From contig NZ_CP031425.1 in NCBI RefSeq assembly GCF_003367705.1, forward strand, positions 1,922,001-1,986,000: DNA of 64,000 nucleotides. The letters run 5' to 3'. Shown piece after piece: positions 24,279 through 33,730 of the stretch. The position numbers were made by a program, and so were the translations under genes. Under the pieces are notes generated by a model that saw only the letters and a list, made by a program, of their open reading frames with translations, did not search any database and was not told the DNA's origin. This stretch comes from Microbacterium foliorum. GTDB taxonomy: Bacteria > Actinomycetota > Actinomycetes > Actinomycetales > Microbacteriaceae. The first letter of the stretch is position 1, and each line of letters opens with the position of its first letter.

Positions 24279-25097
24279 TCAGACGCTGACGGCGTGCGAG
24301 ACGACGGCACGGGTGAATCGTCGGGCTCCCGCGGCGACCCGGTCGACGTACGCGTCGCAGGTCGATGACGACGGGCGGGACGCGGCCACGACATCGGTCT
24401 GCGGCGCAGCGACAGGCGGCACATCGGCGTCGTGGCGCTCGAGCGCGTCCCTGAGCATCCGCACCGCGGCCGCCCGCTGCTGGGAGACGGCGGCATGGGA
24501 GACGCCCAGCTCCTGCGCGATCTCCGTGACGGTTCGATCCTCGAAGTAGACCGCCCGCACGATCCATCGTTTGCGCTCGGGCAGCGCCTCGACCGCGCGC
24601 CGCAGGAACTCATCCCGCTCCGCGGCGATCACGAGCTCCTCCGGCAGGTAGCCGGTCCAGACGACCTCGGGCGCGTTCGGCGCATCGAGGCTGGTGAGCA
24701 TCAGCTCGGCGTCGGCGAGCCCCTCCCTGACGGCATCAGCGGTCACGCCCATCGCCGCGGCGATCTCGGGCACCGACGGCATCCGCCCCAGCACGGCTGC
24801 GAGAGTCTGGCGCACCTCGGTCGTCTCCCTGGCGCGCGCCCGCACCGCACGCGGCGCCCAGTCCATGGCCCTCAGCTCGTCTTTCAGCGCCCATTCGACC
24901 CGATTGCGAGCGAAGGCTCCGAAGGGGACCCCGAGGCCGGCGTCGAACTTCTCGGCGGCCCGCACCAGAGCGAAGGCGCCGGCCGAGGCGAGATCTTCCC
25001 GCGAGACCTGCGAGAGGCGGGCGGCGATGTGCGCGGTCGCCGCTCCGACGATGTGCAGGTGATCGATCACGAGCTGGTTACGCGCACGCATCGTCAT
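24279..25097 (-). CDS. FliA/WhiG-type sigma factor (second copy)
   Basis: A 272-residue sigma-70 family factor without region 1. Region 2 is DLASAGAFALVRAAEKFDAGLGVPFGAFA followed by VEWALKDELRAMDWAPRAVR, and the DWAPRxVR stretch is typical of FliA/WhiG factors. Region 4 helix-turn-helix is VTEIAQELGVSHAAVSQQRA. It resembles the sigma gene at 51973-52866 in layout, yet the -35-recognition helix differs. The two lie just outside the two ends of the flagellar locus. It could direct a different promoter class or be a second flagellar factor. No anti-sigma gene is adjacent. Confidence 0.85.
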   Translation of the reverse strand: MTMRARNQLVIDHLHIVGAATAHIAARLSQVSREDLASAGAFALVRAAEKFDAGLGVPFGAFARNRVEWALKDELRAMDWAPRAVRARARETTEVRQTLAAVLGRMPSVPEIAAAMGVTADAVREGLADAELMLTSLDAPNAPEVVWTGYLPEELVIAAERDEFLRRAVEALPERKRWIVRAVYFEDRTVTEIAQELGVSHAAVSQQRAAAVRMLRDALERHDADVPPVAAPQTDVVAASRPSSSTCDAYVDRVAAGARRFTRAVVSHAVSV

Positions 25098-25211
25098 GGG
25101 GTTCCGTCTCTTCCACCGTCAGTGCGAGCCCTCCCCGACGGCTCTCAGCGCGACCACTCCCCAGAGGTCAGGACTTCATTCTGACTACATGCTACGACCG
25201 CGCGGGCACGA

Positions 25212-25242
25212 AAATTCCCCGAAGGCCGAAACCTCCGGGGAT
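25212..25242 (-). terminator. Terminator of the HU-like gene
   Basis: On the minus strand, ATCCCCG-GAGG, a TTTCGG loop, then CCTT-CGGGGAAT is followed by TTTT. This is a classic intrinsic terminator about 27 bases after the HU-like stop. Confidence 0.7.
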
Positions 25243-25268
25243 TCTCGTTTACGTTCAGATAACGATGG

Positions 25269-25583
25269 CTAGTCGTTCACCTTGACACGTCGGTTGACCT
25301 CGCGCGTCGCCGAGAACTTCAGAACCGTGTAGTCATTGACCTCGGCATCGCCCTCGCCCTTCGCAAACTGCACGCGGTGACCCTTGTGAGTCTGCGGATA
25401 GAACTTGCCGAAGTTGGTGAGCGTCACGGTGTTCCCCCGCCCCACCAGGTCGAGAAGCTCGTCGATCATCGCGTTGTAGGCAGTCTGCGCGGCCGGCACC
25501 GAGATGCCCCCGCGTCGCGCGAACCGCTGCACGAACTCCCGCTTGCTGACCCTGCTCGTCTCGAGCGTCCTTGATGTGCTCAT
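25269..25583 (-). CDS. HU family DNA-binding protein
   Basis: A 104-residue histone-like protein. KREFVQRFARRGGISVPAAQ is the helical dimer region, and VTLTNFGKFYPQTHKGHRV leads into the DNA-binding beta arm, which here reads QFAKGEGDAEVNDYTVLKFS rather than the standard RNPxTG arm tip. It is therefore a divergent HU relative. The N-terminal extension before KREFV is about 13 residues. It binds DNA without strict sequence and bends it. It lies immediately downstream of fliW, on the same strand but with a 206-base AT-richer gap that probably holds its own promoter. Confidence 0.85.
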   Translation of the reverse strand: MSTSRTLETSRVSKREFVQRFARRGGISVPAAQTAYNAMIDELLDLVGRGNTVTLTNFGKFYPQTHKGHRVQFAKGEGDAEVNDYTVLKFSATREVNRRVKVND

Positions 25584-25789
25584 CTCTTCATCCGTCCCAT
25601 CGAATGTCGCTCGTCACCGAACGAAGTGCGCTGTACCCCTACCAGCCATCCACGGAACGCTCAGGCCCCACTCTTCTGCGCCGTCCCCTGGATCTGCCAG
25701 TACCCCAGCCTGTGCACTCAGAGCGTAGACGATGTTTCTTGGTATATGCGGTGAATCCGCGAATATTCGTGGGAAGGAGACGGACGGCG

Positions 25790-26218
25790 TCAGGGGACGA
25801 GCAGTGCGCGCACCGGATAGGCGGGGTCGTCGAGGATGATCTGAGTGGCCAGACCGGTGTCGAGGTGGATGAGGATGGGCGCCTTCCAGTTGACACGGAT
25901 GCCCTCGGCCGAAGGATTCGCGACCACGAAGAGAGCGACCTCGGCGTCGTCGGCGGCTCCGATCGCCACCCGGGCGTCCGCGGGAATGCGCGGGGCGTAG
26001 CCGAATGCGCCGGTGCGCGGATCGAGCAGGAACAGTCGCACGTCGGCGTCGGCGGCCCTGAGCGCGTAGAGTCCGCTGCTCTCGCCGATCTGCGCGAGGG
26101 TGAACGCCGTATGCGGGGCGAGGCCGGGCATCGGCGAGACGAACTGCACCGCGCTGGTCGTCGCGACGGCAGCGCCGATGTCGTCAGCGGCAGGGGCGGG
26201 TGTGGCAGCAGCGCTCAT
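25790..26218 (-). CDS. fliW: Flagellar assembly factor FliW
   Basis: A 142-residue FliW. The family binds flagellin and, when free, binds CsrA and relieves its repression of flagellin translation. Recognisable parts are AVQFVSPMPGLAPHTAFTLA at the N-terminus, VRLFLLDPRTGAFGYAPRIP in the middle and NWKAPILIHLDTGLATQIIL near the end, the last being the most conserved FliW block. Its ATG overlaps the flgL stop (ATGA). It is the last gene of the flgN-flgK-flgL-fliW operon, which starts at the FliA-type promoter at 29072-29101. csrA is encoded just upstream of that promoter. Confidence 0.93.
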   Translation of the reverse strand: MSAAATPAPAADDIGAAVATTSAVQFVSPMPGLAPHTAFTLAQIGESSGLYALRAADADVRLFLLDPRTGAFGYAPRIPADARVAIGAADDAEVALFVVANPSAEGIRVNWKAPILIHLDTGLATQIILDDPAYPVRALLVP

Positions 26219-27102
26219 CGCAGGAACTCCAGCAGGTTGGTCTGCAGCGACCGGGCGGTCACCTGCAGGGCGGATTGGAAGACGAGCTCGGCCGACTGCA
26301 ACCGCACCAGGACCTCGAGACTGTCGACGTTCTCGACCTCCGCGCGTCGAGCCTCGAGGTCGATCGACGTCGACAGGTTCTGCGACGCGGCACGCTCGAG
26401 CTGCACCTGCCGCGCACCCGTGGCCCCTCGGGCGGCGACGAGACCGCTGAGTCGTGCGTCGATGTCCGCCAGGCGGGCTCCGACCTCCGCCCCGCCGCGC
26501 AGCTCCGCGGCGATGTCGCCGAGCATCGCGAACACGCTGTCCGCGGCTTCGCCGAAGGCCTGCGCGCCGTCTGCGTCGACACGCACCGTCTCGTTGTCGC
26601 TGATACGTCTGCGCACGCCGTCTCCCGGACTGCCGTTGAAGGTGAACGTGCCAGGGTCGAAGGCCGCACCCGCGTCGCTCGTGCCCGCGAAGACGCTGCG
26701 TCCGAGCACGGTGGTGTTCGCCTTGGCGAGCAGCTCGGCGCTGATCGATTCGAGCTCCTGCGCGATCGACTCCCTGGCGGCAGGACTGAGCGCGCCGGAG
26801 TTCGCCCCCTGGGCGGTGAGATCCCTGGCGCGGTTGAGCAGATCGACGCTCGCGCCGAGGGCCGTGTCCACCGTGGTGACCCACGCCATCCCGTCGCTCA
26901 GATTGCGGGAGTACTGCGCCACCCGCGATTGATCGCCGTGCACGCCGAGCGTCGTGGCGGCGGCGGCCGGGTCCTCGCTGGGAGTCCGGAAGGCGCGCTG
27001 CGAGGCGGCCTGATTCTGCAGCCGATCGCGGTCGGCGAGGTTGGTCTGCAGCGTGCGCAGCGATTGCTGCGTCATGGTGCTGCTCGTGATGCGACCGATC
27101 AT
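26215..27102 (-). CDS. flgL: Flagellar hook-filament junction protein FlgL
   Basis: A 295-residue FlgL (HAP3). The flagellin-like N-terminus MIGRITSSTMTQQSLRTLQT and coiled C-terminus SLEVLVRLQSAELVFQSALQ fit the D0/D1 domains, which join the hook to the flagellin filament. The D2 region is short. It is exported by the flagellar type III system without a cleaved signal. It follows flgK by 16 bases and overlaps fliW by four. Confidence 0.93.
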   Translation of the reverse strand: MIGRITSSTMTQQSLRTLQTNLADRDRLQNQAASQRAFRTPSEDPAAAATTLGVHGDQSRVAQYSRNLSDGMAWVTTVDTALGASVDLLNRARDLTAQGANSGALSPAARESIAQELESISAELLAKANTTVLGRSVFAGTSDAGAAFDPGTFTFNGSPGDGVRRRISDNETVRVDADGAQAFGEAADSVFAMLGDIAAELRGGAEVGARLADIDARLSGLVAARGATGARQVQLERAASQNLSTSIDLEARRAEVENVDSLEVLVRLQSAELVFQSALQVTARSLQTNLLEFLR

Positions 27103-27118
27103 GTCACTCTCCCCAGAG

Positions 27119-28525
27119 TCAGCGGCCGACGAGGCCGGTGCGGTTGATCAGGATGTCCAGGGCCTCGTCGACAGCTGTCAGCACTCGGGCCGCAGCCTGG
27201 TAGGCCGTCTGGTAGGTCAGGAGGTTGATCGTCTCCTCGTCGCCGTCGACCGACGCGTTCGACTGCTGCGCGGTGACCGCGGCGACAGCTCCCATGTCGG
27301 CGATGTCGGCACGCTGCAGATCACCGGCGACGCTCACCGCGAAGCCGGTGACGAAGCTCGACCAGGTCGCGCTCGGGCCCGTGGCTGACGTGGCCAGAGC
27401 GCCGATGCGGTCGGCGATCGTCGTGTCCTTCGCCCCCGCACCCGGTGCCGCGAGCGCGAGGTCCGCGAGCCCGACGGGGACCACTCGCAGACCGAGGGCC
27501 GCGGGGCCCGTGGCCGCCAGTGCGAAGAAGTCTCCCCCGGGTGCACCGCCCGCCGTGACACCGGTGCGGTGGACGTCGTTGACCGCGGACGCGAGGGCGG
27601 TCGCGGTGCGGTTGTAGGCACCGGCGACGCCCGCCAGCGTCCCCCCGTCTGCGGCGGGCGCGAGCGCGCTGATCGTTCCGCCGACGAGTCCGCCGGTGAC
27701 CGTCACCGGAACGTCGGGTCGATCCGCCCACGCGATTCCCACCCGTCCGCCGTCGGCCACGTCGCGGGGACCCGATGCCACCAGCGATCTGCTGCTGTCG
27801 CCCGAGACGAGGGCGTTGCCGTCGACGCGCAGGGTCAGCGTGCCGTCGGCCTCGACGACGCCCGTCGCCCCGACCGCCGTGGACAGCTGCTGCGCGAGCA
27901 CCGTGCGCTGATCCATCAGCTCGTTCGCGTTGCGTCCGGATGACAGAGCCTCGCGGATCTGCCCGTTGAGCGCGGCGACCTGACCCGCCACGGCGTTCAC
28001 GTCGGCGATCTGACTGTCGACCTGACCGCGCAGATCACGCCACTGCGCGGAGATCGTGCCATAGCCCGCGGCGATCTGCCCGATGAGCACTCCGGCGTTC
28101 GTGAGCACGACCTGCGCCGCCGCGGTGTCGGGGGTGTTGGCGAGATCGGACCATCCGGCCCAGAAACGGTCGAGGTTCGCCGCGAGCCCGTCCTTGGTGG
28201 GCTCGGCGAGGACGTCCTCGGCCTGGCTCGCGGCGGTGGCGCGCGCCACCCAGAACCCCGAGGTCGCGAGGGCGTCACGCACCCTGGCATCGAGGATGTC
28301 GTCTCCGAGCCTCGCGATGCCGGTCACACCGACTCCCCCGCCGACGGCGAGACCCGACGGCCACAACCCGGTCTGTCCCGGTGCCACGATCGACGTCTGG
28401 TCGACCCGCTGCCGCGTGTACCCCGGGGTCGTCTGGTTCGCGATGTTCTGACCGGTCACGGTCATTCCCGCTCGGGCGGCGCTGAGTGCGGATTGGGCGA
28501 GCCGGAGTCCGGCGAACGATGACAT
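27119..28525 (-). CDS. flgK: Flagellar hook-associated protein FlgK
   Basis: A 468-residue FlgK (HAP1). It begins MSSFAGLRLAQSALSAARAG with the MTVTGQNIANQTTPGYTRQR motif at about 21-40 that marks the rod-hook family, and ends with LLTYQTAYQAAARVLTAVDE. The middle (about 200-380) is a variable beta domain. It forms the first hook-filament junction with FlgL, and FlgN, encoded just upstream, is its export chaperone. Confidence 0.95.
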   Translation of the reverse strand: MSSFAGLRLAQSALSAARAGMTVTGQNIANQTTPGYTRQRVDQTSIVAPGQTGLWPSGLAVGGGVGVTGIARLGDDILDARVRDALATSGFWVARATAASQAEDVLAEPTKDGLAANLDRFWAGWSDLANTPDTAAAQVVLTNAGVLIGQIAAGYGTISAQWRDLRGQVDSQIADVNAVAGQVAALNGQIREALSSGRNANELMDQRTVLAQQLSTAVGATGVVEADGTLTLRVDGNALVSGDSSRSLVASGPRDVADGGRVGIAWADRPDVPVTVTGGLVGGTISALAPAADGGTLAGVAGAYNRTATALASAVNDVHRTGVTAGGAPGGDFFALAATGPAALGLRVVPVGLADLALAAPGAGAKDTTIADRIGALATSATGPSATWSSFVTGFAVSVAGDLQRADIADMGAVAAVTAQQSNASVDGDEETINLLTYQTAYQAAARVLTAVDEALDILINRTGLVGR

Positions 28526-28531
28526 CGTGCC

Positions 28532-29014
28532 TCACACCCTGGTGTCGAGCAGTCGGGCATCGCCGTCGCGGACGACACCGCCCTGCGGGTCGTATTCGCC
28601 GGTCGGGACACCGAGTCCGGCGATGGTCTCCTGGGTGACGCGGATCGCGGTGCGCAGCCGCTGCTCGTTGACCTTCTTCATCTCGCCGATCTCGTCGGCG
28701 AGAGTGACCATGGCCGTGAGGTGACCCGAGAGGATCTCGCGCCAGGCATCGGTCGGCGCGGCATCGATCAGGTCCTGGAGCGTCGTCGCCTCGGGCACGC
28801 CCCACTCGTCGGCGACGGAGATGACCAGCGTGTCTCGGGAGAGGGCGACCGTCGGCATGGCCGCGAGGACGCGCTCGATCTCGTTCGCCGCATGGTGGAT
28901 CCAGCGGTTGCGTCCGGTCGCGAGCAGCATCTGCTGTTCGTCGAGCTTGAACAGCAGCACCTCCAGCAGGTCCCGCTCTCGCATCAGTTGCATGCTCAGG
29001 TCGTGAGCGGCCAC
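28532..29014 (-). CDS. flgN: FlgN family export chaperone
   Basis: A 160-residue largely helical protein: DLSMQLMRERDLLEVLLFKL at the start, ANEIERVLAAMPTVALSRDT and IRVTQETIAGLGVPTGEYDP later, matching the FlgN family of chaperones for FlgK and FlgL. The GTG at 29014 is supported by GAGG eight bases upstream. It is the first gene after the FliA-type promoter at 29072-29101 and sits six bases ahead of flgK. The identification rests on fold pattern plus position. Confidence 0.85.
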   Translation of the reverse strand: MAAHDLSMQLMRERDLLEVLLFKLDEQQMLLATGRNRWIHHAANEIERVLAAMPTVALSRDTLVISVADEWGVPEATTLQDLIDAAPTDAWREILSGHLTAMVTLADEIGEMKKVNEQRLRTAIRVTQETIAGLGVPTGEYDPQGGVVRDGDARLLDTRV

Positions 29015-29071
29015 GATTGGTCACCTCGTCATGTCGCGATTTCCGCGAAGGAGAAGCCCCTCGCTCGTCCG

Positions 29072-29101
29072 ACTATCGCGACACCGCGGGGCGTCAGTAA
29101 C
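29072..29101 (-). promoter_or_regulatory. FliA-type promoter of flgN-flgK-flgL-fliW
   Basis: Read on the minus strand: GTTAC (29101-29097), 17 bases, GCGATAGT (29079-29072). It is the same motif as at five other flagellar operon heads and resembles the FliA -10 GCCGATAA. It lies between csrA and flgN. The leader contains UCGCG-GAAAU-CGCGA but not the paired ACGGA loops seen in fliP, fliH and flgB. Confidence 0.75.
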
Positions 29102-29155
29102 TCCGTGGCGCCGGGCGCGTGCGCCGCCACGGTCGACGCCAGGCGTCGCTCGTGA

Positions 29156-29404
29156 TCAGCGGCCGGTGCCCGGACGCCCCAGCGCGTCGAGCAGCAGGGA
29201 CTCCGCCGCCTCGTCGGCCGCGGCCTGCAGGGCTTCGCGGTTGGCATCGCTCACCGCGACGACGATCTCGGCGCGGTTGATGCGCTTGTCCCGCGGAGCG
29301 TCGATGCCGACCCTGACGCCGCTCGGGGTGACCGCGAGGATCGTGATGGTGATGTCATCGCCGATGACGATGCTCTCGTTGGCGCGTCTCGTCAGTACCA
29401 GCAT
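29156..29404 (-). CDS. csrA: Translational regulator CsrA
   Basis: An 82-residue Csr[21 protein letters not shown] is the canonical N-terminus and [20 protein letters not shown] carries the RNA-binding strand with the conserved Arg. It is longer at the C-terminus than the 61-residue E. coli protein, as in CsrA proteins that are antagonised by FliW. It binds GGA in RNA hairpin loops and blocks translation. Such hairpins are present in four flagellar leaders in this window. It is the last gene after flhA (90 bases downstream of it). ATG 29404 is chosen because the family starts MLVL. Confidence 0.96.
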   Translation of the reverse strand: MLVLTRRANESIVIGDDITITILAVTPSGVRVGIDAPRDKRINRAEIVVAVSDANREALQAAADEAAESLLLDALGRPGTGR

Positions 29405-29493
29405 GCGTCGTCTGCCTTCCATGGCTGCGGCACGGTCGCGCCTCTGCCCACAAACGTATCGCACTCGTCTCGTAAATGAGCGGAATCCGCAGA

Positions 29494-31560
29494 TCAGAGA
29501 GTGCCGGCGGGCAGCGCGGGGCTGGTCATGCGCACCACGCCGACGACATCGGTGGCGAGCCCTCCGGACGCCGCTTCGTCGTACGAGAGCACGGGGAGAC
29601 CCCGCACCTGCGACACGACCAGCCGACGTACGGCCTGACGCAGCGTCGGCGCGCACACCAGCACCGGTTCGGAACCCGCCGGATCGAGGTCCTCGACGGT
29701 GCGGCGCACGTTGTCGAGCACCTGCAGGGTGGTCTCGGGGGTCAGCACGATCTGCGGCTGGCCGTCGACCACTCTCATCCCCTCCAGCATCTGCTGTTCG
29801 AGGATCGGCTCGAACATCACGACGCGGAGGCGTCCTTCCTCGGCGAAGCGGGCGGCGATCGCCGGCCCGAGCGCCGCGCGAGCCGCGTCGATGAGCCCCG
29901 CGGTGTCAGTCGAGGCCTTGCCGCGCAGGGCGAGAGCCTCGTAGATCCGCGCGAGGTCGTTGATCGGCACCCTCTCGGCGAGGAGTCCTGCGAGCACGCG
30001 CTGGATAGCGGCGAGCGAGAGCACCGCCGGGGTGAGCTCCTCGACCGTCGCGGGGCTCGACTGCTTGAGGTGCTCGGTCAGCTGACGGACGTCCTCGAGC
30101 GAGAGCAGCCGATCCGCCTGCCCCTGCACGATGTCCGAGAGGTGGGTGATGATGACGCTCGCTCGGTCGATCACCGTCGCACCGGCCATATCCGCCGCGT
30201 GCGACATCTCGGCGGGGACCCACTTGCCCTCCAGACCGAAGACCGGGTCGACGACTGCCGTTCCCGGCAGCTGCTCGAGCCCGGAGCCGATCGCGAGCAC
30301 GTGCCCCCGGGGAACGGATCCTCGCCCGGCCTCGACACCGGCGATGAGGATCGCGTAGGTCTGCGCCGGCAGGTCGATGTTGTCGCGGGTGCGCACCGGC
30401 GGCATCAGGATGCCGATGTCGAGGGCGAGCTTGCGACGCAGCGACTTCACGCGGGTGAGCAGGTCGCCCGCTCCCCCGGATGCGAGGTCGACGATGTCGG
30501 GAGAGAGGGAGATCTCGAGCGCGTGCACACGCATCCGATCCATCAGCTCCTCGGGGCCCTCCGCGTTCGCCTCCACCGCCTCCTTCTGCAGAGCATCGGC
30601 CTCGAGGGCGGCATCGCGATCCTCGTTCGCCTTGACACGGGACGCCGCGAACAGCAGAACCGCACCGATCGCGAGGAAGACCAGCAGCGGCATGCCGGGG
30701 ATGAACCCCATGGCGATCGCGGCGAGCCCGGTGATCACCAGCGCGTTGCGGGACTGCATGAGCTGTCGCCCCGCCGCCTGACCCATCTCGGTCTCGGCGT
30801 TCTCGCGCGTGACGATCATGCCGGTCGACACCGCCATGAGCAGCGCCGGGATCTGAGTCACCAGACCATCGCCGATGGTGAGGATGCTGTAGGTCTCGAG
30901 CGCGTCCCCCATCTCCATGCCGTGCTGGACCATGCCGATGAGGATGCCGCCGACGAAGTTGATGACGACGATGACGATGCCGGCGATCGCGTCGCCCTTG
31001 ACGAACTTCGACGCGCCGTCCATCGCCCCGTAGAAGTCTGCTTCGGCGGCGACCTCCGCGCGGCGTCGACGTGCCTCGACGTCGGTGATGAGCCCCGCGT
31101 TCAGGTCGGCATCGATCGCCATCTGCTTGCCGGGCATCGCATCGAGCGTGAAGCGCGCACCGACCTCCGCCACGCGCTCGGCACCCTTGGTGACCACCAC
31201 GAACTGGATGACCGTGAGGATGAGGAAGATCACGGCGCCGATCACCAGGGATCCGCTGATCGTGATCTGCCCGAACGCCTGGATGACCTGACCGGCGTGC
31301 GCTTCGCTCAGCACGAGTCGGGTCGAGGCGACGTTGAGGCCGAGCCGGAAGAGCGTGGCGACCAGGAGCAGGCTGGGGAACACGGAGAAGTCCAGCGGCT
31401 TCTTCACGAACATCGCCGTGAGCAGGATCAGCAGCGCGAACGAGATGTTCAACACGATCAGCACATCGAGCAGGGCCGTGGGGATCGGCACGATGAGCAG
31501 CAGGATGATGCCCACCACACCGACGGGCACGGCACCCTTGGACAGCAGCTGACCGAACAT
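29494..31560 (-). CDS. flhA: Flagellar export gate protein FlhA
   Basis: A 688-residue FlhA. Residues about 15-320 hold eight membrane segments, and the FHIPEP-family loop is seen as [20 protein letters not shown] and [14 protein letters not shown] at about 125-155. The cytoplasmic C-terminal half (about 340-688) forms the docking ring for chaperone-substrate complexes. It is part of the type III export gate with FliP, FliQ, FliR and FlhB, all encoded immediately upstream in the same operon, 33 bases after flhB. Confidence 0.97.
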   Translation of the reverse strand: MFGQLLSKGAVPVGVVGIILLLIVPIPTALLDVLIVLNISFALLILLTAMFVKKPLDFSVFPSLLLVATLFRLGLNVASTRLVLSEAHAGQVIQAFGQITISGSLVIGAVIFLILTVIQFVVVTKGAERVAEVGARFTLDAMPGKQMAIDADLNAGLITDVEARRRRAEVAAEADFYGAMDGASKFVKGDAIAGIVIVVINFVGGILIGMVQHGMEMGDALETYSILTIGDGLVTQIPALLMAVSTGMIVTRENAETEMGQAAGRQLMQSRNALVITGLAAIAMGFIPGMPLLVFLAIGAVLLFAASRVKANEDRDAALEADALQKEAVEANAEGPEELMDRMRVHALEISLSPDIVDLASGGAGDLLTRVKSLRRKLALDIGILMPPVRTRDNIDLPAQTYAILIAGVEAGRGSVPRGHVLAIGSGLEQLPGTAVVDPVFGLEGKWVPAEMSHAADMAGATVIDRASVIITHLSDIVQGQADRLLSLEDVRQLTEHLKQSSPATVEELTPAVLSLAAIQRVLAGLLAERVPINDLARIYEALALRGKASTDTAGLIDAARAALGPAIAARFAEEGRLRVVMFEPILEQQMLEGMRVVDGQPQIVLTPETTLQVLDNVRRTVEDLDPAGSEPVLVCAPTLRQAVRRLVVSQVRGLPVLSYDEAASGGLATDVVGVVRMTSPALPAGTL

Positions 31561-31593
31561 GTGCTTCTCGTTCTCTCTCGACGGGGATGGGAC

Positions 31594-32697
31594 TCAGAGA
31601 CCGCGGTCTCGGGTGCTGGCGAAGGGCATGGTGTGCGTGCCGCGGGCCGCACCGCGACGCTTGAGGTGCTCGATGAAGGCGAGCACCTGCGCCACCGCGG
31701 TGTACAGCTCCTCGGGGATCTCCCGGCCGAGCTCGCAGGCTGCGTGCACCGCGCGCGCCAGGGGGATGTCACGGATCATGGGCACCCCCGCCTCCTCGGC
31801 GCGTTCGCGGATCTTCTGCGCGACGATGCCCGCCCCCTTCGCGACGACCCTCGGTGCCGACTTGCCGGGTTCGTAGCGCAGTGCCACTGCGACATGGGTG
31901 GGGTTCACGAGCACGACATCGCTCTCGCCGACCGCGGCGATCATCCGGTTCCTGCTCATCGCGAGCTGCCGCGATCGGCGCTGCGACCGCACGAGCGGGT
32001 CGCCCTCGCTCTTCTTGTGCTCGTCCTTCGCCTCGTTCTTGGTCATATGGGTGTGCTTGCGGTTGCGCCGCATGACGACGGCCACATCGATCGCGGCGAG
32101 CAGGATCCCGACCGCGACCGCGACCTGCAGCAGCGCCACCGCTCCCCCGGCCGCCTGCTCCAGCAGCCAGGTGATGTTGTGACTGCCGCTCGCCATGAGC
32201 ACCGGGACGAGACCCGAGACCACGATCCACAGGGCGAGTCCGATGGCGACGGTCTTGAGCAGCGCCTTCGCGCCCTCCCAGAGCGCCTGCCTGCCGAACA
32301 CCCGCATGATGCCCGAGACGATGTTGAACTGCTCGGTGCGCATCGTGACACCACGCAGGTGGATGCCGCCCTGAGCCACCGCGGTCGCCGTGGTGGCGAG
32401 GAGCACCACGACGAGCATCGGCATCAGGATGCCGCCGAGCGACGAGAGCGCCGTGCCGAGCACGTCCAGTGCGGCGCCGTCGCTCGGATCCGTCGCCACC
32501 GGCGCCACCGCGAGGAACAGCTCCGTCAGCACCTGCGTGCCCGACGAGATCGTCGGGACCATCATGACCGCCGCCGCGGCGATGCAGACCCAGGCGGTGA
32601 AGTCCTGGCTGCGCCCGATCTGCCCCTTCCGGCGCGCCTCCTTGAGGCGACGATCGGTCGCCTTCTCGGTGCGCTCCCCGCTCTCGGCCTGGCTCAT
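31594..32697 (-). CDS. flhB: Flagellar export switch protein FlhB
   Basis: A 367-residue FlhB. GERTEKATDRRLKEARRKGQ at about 7-26 is the family N-terminus, four membrane segments lie between 33 and 210, and the autocleavage site NPTH is at 265-268. After self-cleavage it switches export from rod/hook to filament proteins, working with FliK. ATG 32697 overlaps the fliR stop (ATGA). Confidence 0.97.
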   Translation of the reverse strand: MSQAESGERTEKATDRRLKEARRKGQIGRSQDFTAWVCIAAAAVMMVPTISSGTQVLTELFLAVAPVATDPSDGAALDVLGTALSSLGGILMPMLVVVLLATTATAVAQGGIHLRGVTMRTEQFNIVSGIMRVFGRQALWEGAKALLKTVAIGLALWIVVSGLVPVLMASGSHNITWLLEQAAGGAVALLQVAVAVGILLAAIDVAVVMRRNRKHTHMTKNEAKDEHKKSEGDPLVRSQRRSRQLAMSRNRMIAAVGESDVVLVNPTHVAVALRYEPGKSAPRVVAKGAGIVAQKIRERAEEAGVPMIRDIPLARAVHAACELGREIPEELYTAVAQVLAFIEHLKRRGAARGTHTMPFASTRDRGL

Positions 32698-33458
32698 CGG
32701 GTCACCCCCAGCAGCAGTCGGGCCGCATCCTCGGCGATCACGGCGACGACACCGGGCATCGCGGCGTACACGAAGCCGACGAGCAGCAGCGTGAGGCCGA
32801 TCTTGATCGGGAAGCCCATCGCGAACGCGTTCAGTGCGGGCGCCACGCGACTGACGAGCCCGAGTCCCACGTCGGCGAGGAAGAGCACGATCAGCAGCGG
32901 ACCGGCGATCTGCACGGCGCTGAGCATCAGCTGCCCGGCAGCGCCGACGAGTGCCTCCGCCGGCGCGCTGAGGTCGATCATCCCGGTCACCGGCACGGCG
33001 TCGAAGGAGCGGAACAGCCCGCCGAGCACCAGCTGGTATCCGTCGGAGGCGAACAGCAGCATGATCGCGGTCATCTGGAACAGACGGGTGAACTGCGCCC
33101 CGTTGATGGCCATGCCCGGATCGAACGCCTGCGCCATCTGGAAGCCGCCGAACGTGTCGACGAGGTGGCCGGCTCCCTGGATCGCGCTGAAGAGCACCAT
33201 GACGAGGAACCCGAGCAGAGCACCAGTGATCGCCTGCCCTACGAGCGCGAACAGGAAACCTCCGGTGTCGAGGCGTTCGTATCCTGCGGTCACGACGGGC
33301 GAGACGGCGAGGGCGAGCCCCACCCCGAGCATCGCGCGGATGCGCATCGGGATCGTCCCGTGGCTGAACGGCGGGGCGAGCACCAGGAACGCGGTGATCC
33401 GCACGCAGGCGAGCGACGTGGCCTCCAACCACCCGAAGTCGAGGGGGATGTTCATCAT
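32694..33458 (-). CDS. fliR: Flagellar export gate protein FliR
   Basis: A protein of about 254 residues with six membrane segments typical of FliR: ACVRITAFLVLAPPFSHGTI, LGVGLALAVSPVV, GALLGFLVMVLFSAIQGAGH, and the last pair ending FVYAAMPGVVAVIAEDAARL. Two consecutive ATG codons (33458 and 33455) could start it; either overlaps the fliQ stop. It forms the export gate core with FliP and FliQ. Confidence 0.95.
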   Translation of the reverse strand: MMNIPLDFGWLEATSLACVRITAFLVLAPPFSHGTIPMRIRAMLGVGLALAVSPVVTAGYERLDTGGFLFALVGQAITGALLGFLVMVLFSAIQGAGHLVDTFGGFQMAQAFDPGMAINGAQFTRLFQMTAIMLLFASDGYQLVLGGLFRSFDAVPVTGMIDLSAPAEALVGAAGQLMLSAVQIAGPLLIVLFLADVGLGLVSRVAPALNAFAMGFPIKIGLTLLLVGFVYAAMPGVVAVIAEDAARLLLGVTR

Positions 33459-33730
33459 CCCCCGTTCAGGAGCGTGGGGATGCGCGCGAACATCTCGTTC
33501 GTGAACGCGATCATCTCGGCGATCATCCAGTGCCCGCTGACGAGCAGGGCGATGCCGACGGCGACGAGCTTCGGCACGAACGAGATGGTCATCTCCTGCA
33601 CCTGGGTGATCGACTGCAGCAGCGAGATCGCGAAGCCGACCACCAGCGCGGTGATCAGCATCGGCGCACACAGCTTCGCCCCCACGATCAGGGCGGCCTG
33701 ACCGATGTCGATGACGGCCTCGGGGTTCAT
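33455..33730 (-). CDS. fliQ: Flagellar export gate protein FliQ
   Basis: A 91-residue FliQ with two membrane helices, LCAPMLITALVVGFAISLLQ and VPKLVAVGIALLVSGHWMIA, joined by QSITQVQEMTISFV, the conserved loop. Length is normal. Its ATG overlaps the fliP stop (ATGA) and its stop overlaps the fliR start, showing tight translational coupling of the gate genes. Confidence 0.96.
   Translation of the reverse strand: MNPEAVIDIGQAALIVGAKLCAPMLITALVVGFAISLLQSITQVQEMTISFVPKLVAVGIALLVSGHWMIAEMIAFTNEMFARIPTLLNGG

Noticed and set aside
25760..25769. Palindrome CGAATATTCG after fliW as a terminator
   Set aside because: It has no loop and no T run, so it cannot be an intrinsic terminator. It could be a protein site near the HU-like promoter, but there is no further support.
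29476..33504. Long open frame on the plus strand opposite flhA, flhB and fliR
   Set aside because: It spans several well-identified genes on the other strand and has an extreme His/Arg/Asp composition, so it is an antisense artefact.
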